DNA of 64,000 nt. Origin: Rivularia sp. T60_A2020_040. GTDB lineage: Bacteria; Cyanobacteriota; Cyanobacteriia; Cyanobacteriales; Nostocaceae. The notes beneath the pieces were generated by a model that worked only from the letters and a program-made list of their open reading frames with translations, was not told where the DNA came from and did not search any database. This document shows, piece by piece, positions 9,137-16,856 of this stretch. Where the stretch lies: assembly GCA_015272215.1 (NCBI GenBank), contig JACYMD010000093.1, forward strand, positions 124,001 to 188,000, in the 5' to 3' direction. How positions within the stretch are numbered: position 1 is the first letter of the stretch; every line of letters starts with the position of its first letter. The position numbers and the translations under genes are program-made.

Positions 9137-9251
9137 TAAGTAGGTAGGCGTAATTAAATATAAGATAAAACCTCACCCTGCCGTACTGCTCCCTCTCCGT
9201 ATATTAGGAGAGGGATTGAGGGTGAGGTTTTATATTTAATTTGACCCACTT
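9137..9251 (-). mobile_element. MITE-like element, copy 1 (115 bp)
   Basis: Reverse-complement copy of the sequence at 49855-49973. The outer ends match (taagtaggtaggcgtaatta at one side; aagtgggtcaaatta at the other) and form imperfect terminal inverted repeats; inner arms aaaacctcaccct/agggtgaggtttt and ccctctcc/ggagaggg are nested palindromes. It overlaps the last codons and stop of the KAS gene. No coding capacity, so any movement would need a transposase in trans. Confidence 0.85.
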
Positions 9252-10417
9252 TCATTACCTAAAACTACAACCGCATTTTGCCCACCGAAGCCAAAACTAA
9301 AACACATCGCTCGCCTAATTTTACTGTGACGCGCTTCCCGAACTAAATTCAAATCAAATTCTGATTTCTGCAAACCAACACAAGGCGGTAAAATTTGTTG
9401 CTGTAAACTCATTAAAGAAAAACCTACTCCCAAAGCTCCTGAAGCTCCCAGAGTATGACCAGTAGCGCCCTTTGTAGAACTCACCGCCACATTATTAGAA
9501 AATATTTTTTGTATAACCAGACTCTCAACCCGGTCATTCATCTGCGTAGCTGTACCGTGAGCGTGAATGTAATCAATATCTTCTACAGGAATATGAGCGC
9601 GATGTAAACATTGCCGAATCGCAGAAATTGCACCTTTCCCGCCTGGGTCTGGCTTATTAGCATGATATGCGTCTGATGTCAACCCAAAACCGAAAATTTC
9701 ACCATATATCTTCACTCCCCGCTGATGTGCTAATTCTGCCGATTCCAAAACAAACACCGCCGCACCTTCACTCAAAACCAATCCTTCCCGATTGACATCA
9801 AAAGGATAAGCGCCAGTTTTTGCTAAAGCTCCCATTTGCTCGAAACCAGTTATCGTCAAAGGCGTAATTGGTGCCTCCACCGCACCCGCAACCACTCGCT
9901 GACATCTCCCAGATTGAATTAAATTAAAACCCTGAAAAAGCGCCCAAATACCAGTAGCACAAGCTGCCATCGGCGCTAATACAATCCCAGTTGCACCTAC
10001 AAGTTTTGCCGTTGCGATCGCGTTCATGTGAGGTAATGAGGAAAGGAAGGAGAGAGGCGGAGAAAAATTTTCTACCTTGTCCCTTTGTCCCTTTGTTTCC
10101 TTGTCCTTATACATCCACCTTGCCATCTTTTCCAATTCTGCTTGATAGCTGCGACTTGAACCAATTACTATTCCGCAATCGGGTAAAGGAGGAACTAACG
10201 AAGCATCTTGTAAAGCAGATGTGACAGCTTTTTTAGTAAGAATTGTTAACTCTGCTGGTTGATTGTCAATTAAACCCAAAGGAAGCGCTCGCAATTGTGG
10301 AAATGGTTGATACAGCTTAATTCCAGATTTTTCAGCAATTAAAAACCGCCAACTATCCTCCAGGTTATTACCTAGAGCAGAAATCAAACCAATACCAGTA
10401 ACTACAACCCTAGTCAA
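9236..10417 (-). CDS. Beta-ketoacyl-ACP synthase, KAS-II (FabF)-like
   Basis: Condensing enzyme of fatty-acid or polyketide chain elongation, 393 residues. Cys-His-His catalytic set visible: AACATG (Cys 153), HAHGTATQMND (His 287), KGATGHTLGASG (His 321). It is not beside acpP or fabG and is probably a second, divergent KAS in addition to a housekeeping FabF (inference). Two oddities: residues about 104-128 (KDKETKGQRDKVENF...) come from gtcccttt-type repeat DNA that looks like intergenic repeat, and the C-terminal Gly-Ser-Asn-stop is supplied by a MITE-like element. Neither touches the catalytic residues. Confidence 0.88.
   Translation of the reverse strand: MTRVVVTGIGLISALGNNLEDSWRFLIAEKSGIKLYQPFPQLRALPLGLIDNQPAELTILTKKAVTSALQDASLVPPLPDCGIVIGSSRSYQAELEKMARWMYKDKETKGQRDKVENFSPPLSFLSSLPHMNAIATAKLVGATGIVLAPMAACATGIWALFQGFNLIQSGRCQRVVAGAVEAPITPLTITGFEQMGALAKTGAYPFDVNREGLVLSEGAAVFVLESAELAHQRGVKIYGEIFGFGLTSDAYHANKPDPGGKGAISAIRQCLHRAHIPVEDIDYIHAHGTATQMNDRVESLVIQKIFSNNVAVSSTKGATGHTLGASGALGVGFSLMSLQQQILPPCVGLQKSEFDLNLVREARHSKIRRAMCFSFGFGGQNAVVVLGNESGSN
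10073..10110. repeat. Tandem repeat inside the KAS coding sequence
   Basis: The plus strand reads as 8-bp units (gtcccttt, gtcccttt, gtttcctt), similar to intergenic repeat DNA at 10605-10631. It encodes the Lys/Glu-rich surface loop KDKETKGQRDK without breaking the frame. Confidence 0.7.
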
Positions 10418-10418
10418 T

Positions 10419-10635
10419 TTTGGATTTTAGATTTTAGATTTTGGATTTCAAGAGTTAATACCAGTGGAGTTAGGAGTTGTAGAGACGGGGCGGGCGTATT
10501 GCTACGTCTGTACCGGAGTTAGTACCACCGGAGTTATAAATTGAGAAAACATTTATTTGTAGTGGGAGCATCTTGCTCCCTATTTTCTATCTCCGCATCT
10601 CCCTATCTCCTTGTTTTCCTATCTCCTTGTCCTAA
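10419..10635. repeat. Intergenic repeats including a gtagagacg hairpin
   Basis: Contains a ttttaga/ttttgga array (10420-10448) and a palindromic unit at 10466-10537 with gtagagacggggcg ... ctacgtctgtac. The latter matches, inverted, the sequence at 23654-23736. A run of ctatctcc-type repeats follows to 10631. Confidence 0.7.
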
Positions 10636-11415
10636 TTACTCGGCGTTTTTCAAATTCTCCGCACCTTGAGTAACTTCAGCCTTTTCGATTTTGTCACCTT
10701 GTTTAATGTTATTTACGATATCCATCCCTTCGGTGACATTACCAAATACTGCGTAGTTACCGTCAAGGAAAGGTAAGTTTGCCAAAGTAAAGTAAAACTG
10801 CGATGAAGCAGAGTTGGGCGATTGCGATCGCGCCATTGCTACGGCACCTGCTTTATGTTGTAATTCTGGGGGCTTACTAACATTTGCCATCTCAAGAGTT
10901 TTACCATAAATCGGTTCGCTTGCCCCTTGTGGCTTAATCTCTAAAGGAATAGTACGTTCGCTACCAGTTTGTTTATCTACATAACCACCAGTTCCGTTAC
11001 CTTTAGGATCGCCACCTTGAGCTACAAATGGTTGGGGATCACGTACCACTCTATGGAAATTTAAGCCGTCATATACGCCTTTTTGGACTAAATCTACAAA
11101 ATTACCGGCGCTAATCGGAGCATTCGTTCCATCTAATTCGATTGTGATGGGTGAACCATTAACAGTCATCACTACGGTAGCTTTGCCTTCTAGTCTCGGT
11201 AAATCATTCATTCCTGGAAAAGCCTCATTCTTTACTTCAGATGCAAGAGTCGCTTGTGCGGTTGTGTCGTTGTCTGCTGCTGCCACTGTCGAGTCTGGAG
11301 AAGTAGAAGTGACTTCGTTCCCAGAACATCCGTTTAACATCAAAGCACCAACAATCAAAAGTGTAACCAAAAAATATTTAGGAGCCTTTAACAGCATTTT
11401 TAATACAAAACTCAA
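10636..11415 (-). CDS. Cyclophilin-type peptidyl-prolyl cis-trans isomerase, lipoprotein
   Basis: 259 residues: N-terminal signal with lipobox LNGC (lipidated Cys 30), an acidic/Ser-Thr linker to about residue 75, then a cyclophilin domain ([53 protein letters not shown]). Expected to catalyse proline isomerisation in the periplasm or lumen while membrane-anchored. The domain carries the catalytic Arg in NFHRV and the QGGDP and SSQFYF motifs. Transcribed toward the KAS gene; the spacing full of repeats argues against tight coupling. Confidence 0.92.
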   Translation of the reverse strand: MSFVLKMLLKAPKYFLVTLLIVGALMLNGCSGNEVTSTSPDSTVAAADNDTTAQATLASEVKNEAFPGMNDLPRLEGKATVVMTVNGSPITIELDGTNAPISAGNFVDLVQKGVYDGLNFHRVVRDPQPFVAQGGDPKGNGTGGYVDKQTGSERTIPLEIKPQGASEPIYGKTLEMANVSKPPELQHKAGAVAMARSQSPNSASSQFYFTLANLPFLDGNYAVFGNVTEGMDIVNNIKQGDKIEKAEVTQGAENLKNAE

Positions 11416-11503
11416 CCCAAGTATCTTAGCCTTTAATCAATTTTAGATTTTAGATTTTGGATTTTGGATTGGTTCCCAATTACCAATTACCAATCCCATC
11501 TCC

Positions 11504-12079
11504 CTACAACCCTTCAAGCGGTACTCCCAAAAATTTCGCTAACTGAGCGCCTTGAGTTTCTAGTTCTTTGAGGGATAATGGTTGACCAACTCTTGTTAAA
11601 GGAATGTCTCGGCGACCTTTTACTCGTAGATAAAGGGCGCGACGGGGGTTGATTCCTTCTTTGATGTCCACTCTTACCGATTGCGCGTCTTGAGTGGGAA
11701 AGTCGATTTCAATGCGACGATTTTTACCTGGAAATCCCCAACGGAAAATCTTAATCTGACCTGTTTCCCGATTGAATTCGTTGTATCCGCCTCCTAAGTC
11801 CCATAAAATTGCTAACCACAAATATGAAGACAACAGCAAACCGGCGATACCGTACAACCCCATTACTAAACCTTGAGGGAAGAATATCAACTGAGTTGCA
11901 TCTGTAACTAAAAGTAAATTTTTGTGAAAATAACTTGACAAACCGGCTAGCAAGAAGCCTGTAGCTCCTAAAAAAACAATTGTTGCCCACCAGTAATTGC
12001 TAAATCTACGAGAACCCAGAACCTTCTGTGTGAGGACATTACTGCTACTGCCTTGAGAAATGATTGTTGATGCCGTCAT
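11504..12079 (-). CDS. ycf4: Photosystem I assembly protein Ycf4
   Basis: 191-residue thylakoid protein that assists PSI assembly. Two membrane helices (about residues 30-50 and 70-92) are followed by a soluble domain with the conserved [14 protein letters not shown] and PLSLKELE. Starts at ATG (complement of 12077-12079), divergent from psbD with 422 bp between, so the two photosynthesis genes may share upstream regulation. The stop is followed at once by repeat DNA (ggagatggga, then attggta units). Confidence 0.95.
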   Translation of the reverse strand: MTASTIISQGSSSNVLTQKVLGSRRFSNYWWATIVFLGATGFLLAGLSSYFHKNLLLVTDATQLIFFPQGLVMGLYGIAGLLLSSYLWLAILWDLGGGYNEFNRETGQIKIFRWGFPGKNRRIEIDFPTQDAQSVRVDIKEGINPRRALYLRVKGRRDIPLTRVGQPLSLKELETQGAQLAKFLGVPLEGL

Positions 12080-12501
12080 GTCATTAATTTCGGTTTAAAG
12101 GTTATGAAAAATTCTCTATGACTACAAGTTTGCCACTGTCGCGATCGCTATTCTCATTTCTTTAGATTTTCTCACAAATTTAAGTTTTCTGAGAAAAGTT
12201 GTGTCAAATTGTAAAATTTCTGATATTGATATTATGTAGCAGGTTTGCACTTAATACTTGATTTTTGAGTGTAAATTGAGTACAAAAACTTGATTAATGT
12301 GATAAGTTAAGAATTATTAAGCAATCAAAGTCTGTGAATACAGTCTGTGATTGGGGTTTGGCACAACCCTGAGAAATAACTATTCTTATGGTGGTATTTT
12401 CTCATAAAATTGACAGTATTAAAACTGTTGAGAGTGACCAAATAAAAATGTCGTTTGCGTGCTAAGCGTTGCAATTTTAGTAAAAGAGGATTTTTGTCCA
12501 A
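12080..12501. promoter_or_regulatory. Divergent ycf4-psbD upstream region and psbD leader
   Basis: 422 AT-rich bases that must contain the promoters for ycf4 (minus) and psbD (plus). A TTGACA is present at 12410-12415, but no convincing -10 lies at the right distance, so I do not call a promoter position. The psbD ribosome-binding site is probably agagga at about 12484-12489. A HIP1 octamer is at about 12139. Confidence 0.5.
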
Positions 12502-13560
12502 ATGACTATCGCAGTTGGACGCGCCCCTAGTAGTAGAGGCTGGTTTGACGTACTCGATGACTGGTTAAAGCGAGATAGATTCGTATTTATCGGTTGGTCG
12601 GGTTTATTACTCTTCCCCTGTGCCTACATGGCTCTAGGTGGATGGCTCACAGGTACAACCTTTGTATCCAGTTGGTATACCCACGGTTTAGCATCTTCCT
12701 ACTTGGAAGGCTGTAACTTCTTGACCGTGGCAGTATCCACACCCGCAGACAGCATGGGACATTCCCTGTTGTTATTGTGGGGTCCAGAAGCTCAAGGTGA
12801 CTTTACACGTTGGTGTCAATTGGGTGGTTTATGGCCGTTTGTGGCATTACACGGAGCCTTCGGTTTGATCGGCTTCATGTTGCGACAGTTCGAGATTTCC
12901 CGCTTGGTAGGAATTCGTCCTTATAACGCCATCGCCTTTTCTGCACCAATTGCAGTATTCGTCAGCGTATTTTTGATGTACCCCTTGGGTCAATCTTCTT
13001 GGTTTTTTGCACCCAGTTTCGGTGTAGCAGCAATCTTCCGTTTCTTACTGTTCTTCCAAGGTTTCCATAACTGGACTTTGAATCCCTTCCACATGATGGG
13101 AGTAGCAGGAGTATTGGGTGGTGCGTTGTTGTGTGCAATTCACGGAGCCACCGTGGAAAACACCTTGTTTGAAGACGGAGACGGTTCCAACACCTTCCGG
13201 GCATTTGAACCAACCCAAGCAGAAGAAACCTATTCGATGGTGACAGCAAACCGTTTCTGGTCTCAGATTTTCGGTATTGCCTTCTCCAACAAACGCTGGT
13301 TACACTTCTTCATGTTGTTTGTACCAGTAACTGGGTTATGGATGAGCGCAGTCGGTGTAGTCGGTTTAGCGCTGAACCTACGTGCTTATGACTTCGTATC
13401 TCAAGAATTGAGAGCCGCAGAAGACCCAGAGTTTGAAACTTTCTATACGAAAAACATTTTGCTCAACGAGGGTATCCGCGCTTGGATGGCTCCTCAAGAC
13501 CAACCCCACGAACAGTTTATATTCCCCGAGGAGGTATTGCCACGTGGTAACGCTCTCTAA
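12502..13560 (+). CDS. psbD: Photosystem II D2 protein
   Basis: Reaction-centre subunit D2, 352 residues, full length. Known functional residues fall at the standard numbers when counted: Tyr 160 (TyrD), His 189, His 197 (P680 ligand), His 214 and His 268 (non-heme iron). Five transmembrane helices. Binds the special-pair chlorophyll, pheophytin and QA. The 3' end overlaps psbC by 17 bases, with the psbC ribosome-binding site gaggagg inside psbD. No disruption. Confidence 0.99.
   Translation: MTIAVGRAPSSRGWFDVLDDWLKRDRFVFIGWSGLLLFPCAYMALGGWLTGTTFVSSWYTHGLASSYLEGCNFLTVAVSTPADSMGHSLLLLWGPEAQGDFTRWCQLGGLWPFVALHGAFGLIGFMLRQFEISRLVGIRPYNAIAFSAPIAVFVSVFLMYPLGQSSWFFAPSFGVAAIFRFLLFFQGFHNWTLNPFHMMGVAGVLGGALLCAIHGATVENTLFEDGDGSNTFRAFEPTQAEETYSMVTANRFWSQIFGIAFSNKRWLHFFMLFVPVTGLWMSAVGVVGLALNLRAYDFVSQELRAAEDPEFETFYTKNILLNEGIRAWMAPQDQPHEQFIFPEEVLPRGNAL
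13528..13546 (+). promoter_or_regulatory. psbC ribosome-binding site and GTG start inside psbD
   Basis: gaggagg at 13528-13534 precedes GTG 13544-13546 by nine bases. This fixes the psbC start and supports translational coupling of the D2 and CP43 reading frames, as known from chloroplasts and cyanobacteria. Confidence 0.85.
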
Positions 13561-14935
13561 TAGACAAATAGTAATGGGAGCGGGCGGACGCGACCAACAA
13601 AGCACTGGCTTTGCTTGGTGGTCTGGTAACGCTCGTTTGATCAATCTTTCCGGTAAACTACTGGGCGCTCATGTTGCTCACGCTGGTTTAATCGTTTTCT
13701 GGGCTGGAGCAATGACCTTGTTTGAGGTTGCTCACTTCATTCCGGAAAAGCCCATGTACGAGCAGGGTTTAATTTTGCTACCTCACCTAGCAACTCTTGG
13801 TTGGGGTGTTGGTGCTGGTGGTGAAATTATTGACACCTTCCCCTACTTTGTTGTTGGTGTACTCCACTTAATTTCTTCAGCAGTATTAGGTTTTGGCGGT
13901 ATTTATCACGCCGTTCGCGGTCCAGAAACCTTAGAAGAATACTCTTCTTTCTTTGGTTATGACTGGAAAGATAAAAACAAAATGACCAACATCATTGGGT
14001 TCCACCTAATCATCTTAGGATGCGGTGCCTTATTGTTGGTGCTTAAAGCAATGTTCTTTGGTGGCTTGTACGATACTTGGGCTCCCGGTGGTGGTGATGT
14101 CCGCATCGTTACTAACCCAACTTTGAACCCGGCAAGAATCTTCGGTTACTTGCTCAAGTCCCCCTTCGGTGGCGAAGGTTGGATAGTCAGCGTTGACAAC
14201 CTTGAAGATATTGTTGGTGGTCACATTTGGGTTGCCATCATGTGTATTTCTGGTGGTATCTTCCACATTCTGACTAAGCCTTTCGGTTGGGCGCGTCGTG
14301 CTTTCATTTGGTCTGGTGAAGCATATCTGTCTTACAGCTTGGGTGCTTTATCCTTAATGGGCTTTATCGCTTCCATTATGGTTTGGTACAACAATACTGC
14401 TTACCCCAGCGAATTCTTTGGTCCTACAGGTCCAGAAGCTTCTCAAGCTCAAGCTTTGACCTTCTTGATTCGTGACCAACGTTTGGGCGCAAATGTCGGT
14501 TCTGCTCAAGGTCCTACAGGTCTAGGTAAATACTTGATGCGTTCTCCTACTGGTGAAATTATCTTCGGTGGTGAAACCATGCGCTTCTGGGATTTCCGTG
14601 GTCCTTGGTTAGAGCCTCTACGTGGTCCTAACGGTCTTGACTTAGAAAAAGTTAAGAATGACATTCAGCCTTGGCAGGCTCGTCGTGCTGCTGAATACAT
14701 GACCCACGCGCCTTTGGGTTCATTGAACTCAGTAGGTGGTGTTGCGACCGAGATTAACTCCTTTAACTACGTATCTCCTCGTGCGTGGTTGTCTACATCT
14801 CACTTCGTATTAGGTTTCTTCTTCCTAATTGGTCACTTATGGCACGCAGGTCGCGCTCGTGCGGCTGCTGGCGGTTTCGAGAAAGGTATTGACCGCGAAA
14901 GCGAACCAGTAATGTTTATGCCAGATCTAGACTAG
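13544..14935 (+). CDS. psbC: Photosystem II CP43 antenna protein
   Basis: Inner chlorophyll antenna of PSII, 463 residues from the GTG at 13544 (MVTLSNRQ...). A longer frame back to 13433 is open but translates psbD sequence out of frame and is not the gene. Six transmembrane helices and a large lumenal loop containing GGETMRFWD, the segment that holds the Mn4Ca-ligand Glu 354 and Arg 357 in CP43. Overlaps psbD by 17 bases in a different frame. The divergent N-terminus ([20 protein letters not shown]) is within family variation. A terminator follows at 14976. Confidence 0.98.
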   Translation: MVTLSNRQIVMGAGGRDQQSTGFAWWSGNARLINLSGKLLGAHVAHAGLIVFWAGAMTLFEVAHFIPEKPMYEQGLILLPHLATLGWGVGAGGEIIDTFPYFVVGVLHLISSAVLGFGGIYHAVRGPETLEEYSSFFGYDWKDKNKMTNIIGFHLIILGCGALLLVLKAMFFGGLYDTWAPGGGDVRIVTNPTLNPARIFGYLLKSPFGGEGWIVSVDNLEDIVGGHIWVAIMCISGGIFHILTKPFGWARRAFIWSGEAYLSYSLGALSLMGFIASIMVWYNNTAYPSEFFGPTGPEASQAQALTFLIRDQRLGANVGSAQGPTGLGKYLMRSPTGEIIFGGETMRFWDFRGPWLEPLRGPNGLDLEKVKNDIQPWQARRAAEYMTHAPLGSLNSVGGVATEINSFNYVSPRAWLSTSHFVLGFFFLIGHLWHAGRARAAAGGFEKGIDRESEPVMFMPDLD

Positions 14936-14975
14936 TTTACCTAGTTTTACAAGTTTAGTTACATGACAATCAGTT

Positions 14976-15003
14976 GCTCCCGTGTAAAAGCGGGGGCTTT
15001 TTT
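14976..15003 (+). terminator. Rho-independent terminator after psbC
   Basis: Stem gctcccg / cgggggc (7 pairs, one G-U) with an 8-base loop, followed by a run of six Ts, 40 bases after the psbC stop. Confidence 0.85.
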
Positions 15004-15043
15004 AATTTTGGATTTTAGATTTTGGATTTTGGATTTTACAGGT
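15003..15043. repeat. ttttgga/ttttaga heptamer array after psbC
   Basis: Period-7 units ttttgga, ttttaga, ttttgga, ttttgga directly follow the T tract of the psbC terminator. A close copy of this block, including part of the preceding terminator arm (ggggcttttt), lies at 15276-15324. Confidence 0.8.
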
Positions 15044-15213
15044 TGAAACTTCTTCAAATATGATCTTAGATTTTGAAGACACTACCTTGCGGAAAAACAC
15101 TACCGTTGTAGCAAGTTTCCGGAATTTTAGATTCAATTTATTTAAGTAAGAAAATCTGATGATGCACTAAAAATTATACTTTCAGCGTTCAGCTCCGAAC
15201 AAACATTCCTGAA

Positions 15214-15279
15214 AATCTAATTACCCCATTCCAAAGTAATTTCGATATTACCTGTAGAAGCATCTTTGACAAGCAAAGG
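15214..15279 (-). repeat. 66-bp duplicate of the 3' end of the Trypco1-like gene
   Basis: Identical by eye to 15327-15392, which encodes the last residues of the neighbouring gene. The copies are 113 bp apart and separated by a second copy of the psbC-terminator/heptamer block. The duplicated fragment has no start and is non-coding debris. Confidence 0.9.
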
Positions 15280-15329
15280 GGCTTTTTCAATTTTGGATTT
15301 TAGATTTTGGATTTTGGATTTTATATAAT

Positions 15330-15629
15330 CTAATTACCCCATTCCAAAGTAATTTCGATATTACCTGTAGAAGCATCTTTGACAAGCAAAGGTGTGAGTT
15401 TACCCGATTCAATACTAACGTCTATCCCAAATCTGACACGAGCTTTATCAGGTTTTATCTTTTGTACGGTTTCGGCAATTTCTTTTGTTAGAGATTCTAT
15501 AGCGTCAGTGATTTCGCTAAATGGTCGAGTTTGAAAAGTTAATTTACGTTCTCCAATAAGAGTAGCTTCAACTCTTACATTTGTACCATCACTCAATTCT
15601 ACTGTAATAATTTTTCTTTGAAGTTCCAT
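15330..15629 (-). CDS. Trypsin-co-occurring domain 1 (Trypco1 / CU044_2847)-like protein
   Basis: 99 residues made of one domain: an N-terminal beta pair (IITVELSDGTNVRVEA), a central helix (EITDAIESLTKEIAETVQKI), and the ending RVRFGIDVSIESGK...IEITLEW that matches the Trypco1 pattern 'EFGhxhsxEaG...hxhTLxW' as I recall it. In the literature this domain accompanies trypsin-like proteases and NTPase-based conflict systems, where it is thought to act as an adaptor. No protease or NTPase partner is adjacent here; the nearest genes are psbC and a SWIM/SNF2 pair. Family call is from memory. The 3' end of the gene has been partly duplicated downstream. Confidence 0.7.
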   Translation of the reverse strand: MELQRKIITVELSDGTNVRVEATLIGERKLTFQTRPFSEITDAIESLTKEIAETVQKIKPDKARVRFGIDVSIESGKLTPLLVKDASTGNIEITLEWGN

Positions 15630-15845
15630 TTTTGTTTAACTGCATAACCCTATGACAATAAAATATCAGTTATCAGTTATCAATTACTAATTATCAGATC
15701 AGAGTTATATGTAAACTTACTTCAATATTTTCTGCTCAGAGAAAATAATCCATATTTTTTATCCAGTAAATAATGGGAAGCTCAAATAATTGCCCAAAAA
15801 ATAACTGTTTATTGATTAATAATTAATAATTAGTAATTATTTATT

Positions 15846-16679
15846 TCATCCAACATTCATTGCAGATAAAAATGCTTTCTGACTCGCATCTTTATATAAT
15901 GAATTCAGATATTTCATGACAATATCTGTAGAATTTAAATTTGCTTGGTTTTCATCTTCTTTTGCTAAAGGAATTGAACCTAATACATCTAGAACTATTT
16001 CGCTGGTGGATGGTGCAATAACTACTAAAGAGGATTCTAAAGGTTGATTATATTGCCAAAAATTGTCTAATTCTAACGGAATTTGTGTTTGATTAATTGA
16101 TTCTTCAATTTCGGAAATTTCTACTTTTGTATCTGCAACTTTAGCACTACGTAATTTACGTAAATCGCTGATAATTTGCTGTTTAGTGCGTCCTCTTAAT
16201 TGAAATAATACAAATGGATCTTCACTAAAACGGTCGGCTAATTGATAATAAATAGCGCCGATATGTTTGCAGGGGTTAGCTTTATCTGGACAAGAACATT
16301 TACTATGAACTTCGGACAAGGTAAAAGGAAATAGGGACAAGCCATTTGCTGTAAATACTTCTTCGATATTTTGTGGCATTTCTCCCGCTAATAATTTAGC
16401 AGCAAATATTGATTTTTGCGACATTGATTCCACAATAAAACCCCATTCTTCATCGCTAAAGGAATCAAGAGCAAGAGAAACATTATAAGGTTCTGGTTCG
16501 CTTCCTTGTACATCAGCTAAGACTTTGGCATTTTCAAATTTGATGCTCAGGATATTTCCTTGACGTGCATAATTTCTCGCACGTTCTAAACGCTTTTTAA
16601 AACGGTAAGAATCTAATAATTCTAACCATTTTTGTGACCACCATTCTCTTGATGCTTGAAAATCGTAATTTGCTTGCAT
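15846..16679 (-). CDS. SWIM zinc-finger protein
   Basis: 277 residues. The zinc-binding SWIM motif CSCPDKANPCKHIGAIYY (CxC...CxH) lies at about residues 147-165. The N-terminus (REWWSQKWLELLDSYRFKKR) is typical of the SWIM proteins that accompany SNF2 ATPases in bacteria. The next gene upstream on the same strand is such an SNF2 protein, 171 bp away across a heptamer array. Together they probably form a DNA-remodelling or repair unit; the exact role is not known to me. Confidence 0.88.
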   Translation of the reverse strand: MQANYDFQASREWWSQKWLELLDSYRFKKRLERARNYARQGNILSIKFENAKVLADVQGSEPEPYNVSLALDSFSDEEWGFIVESMSQKSIFAAKLLAGEMPQNIEEVFTANGLSLFPFTLSEVHSKCSCPDKANPCKHIGAIYYQLADRFSEDPFVLFQLRGRTKQQIISDLRKLRSAKVADTKVEISEIEESINQTQIPLELDNFWQYNQPLESSLVVIAPSTSEIVLDVLGSIPLAKEDENQANLNSTDIVMKYLNSLYKDASQKAFLSAMNVG

Positions 16680-16684
16680 GATGT

Positions 16685-16856
16685 CAATTTTAGATTTTAG
16701 GTTTTAGATTTTAGATTTTAGATTTTAAATTTCAACATATTTTAGCGAATAATTAACAATTAACAAAGGTCAACTGTCCACTGTCAACTGTCAACTGTCA
16801 ACTGTCAACTGTCCACTGTCAACTGTCAACTGTCAACTGTCAACTATCAACTAACT
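16685..16856. repeat. Heptamer arrays between SNF2 and SWIM genes
   Basis: A ttttaga array (16685-16728), then more than a dozen ctgtcaa/ctatcaa-type units (about 16767-16856). The latter reach the SNF2 stop codon (rc ...gatagttagttgatagttgac). Confidence 0.85.

Noticed and set aside
12410-12440. TTGACA as psbD promoter
   Set aside because: No acceptable -10 hexamer 16-18 bases downstream; kept only as a remark.
13433-13543. Upstream extension of the psbC frame into psbD
   Set aside because: It reads psbD in another frame; the conserved CP43 start (VTLSN...) and a gaggagg site place the start at GTG 13544.
16767-16856. Possible CRISPR array
   Set aside because: The units are 7 bp with no spacers; the same holds for all tandem arrays in the window. 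No cas genes.
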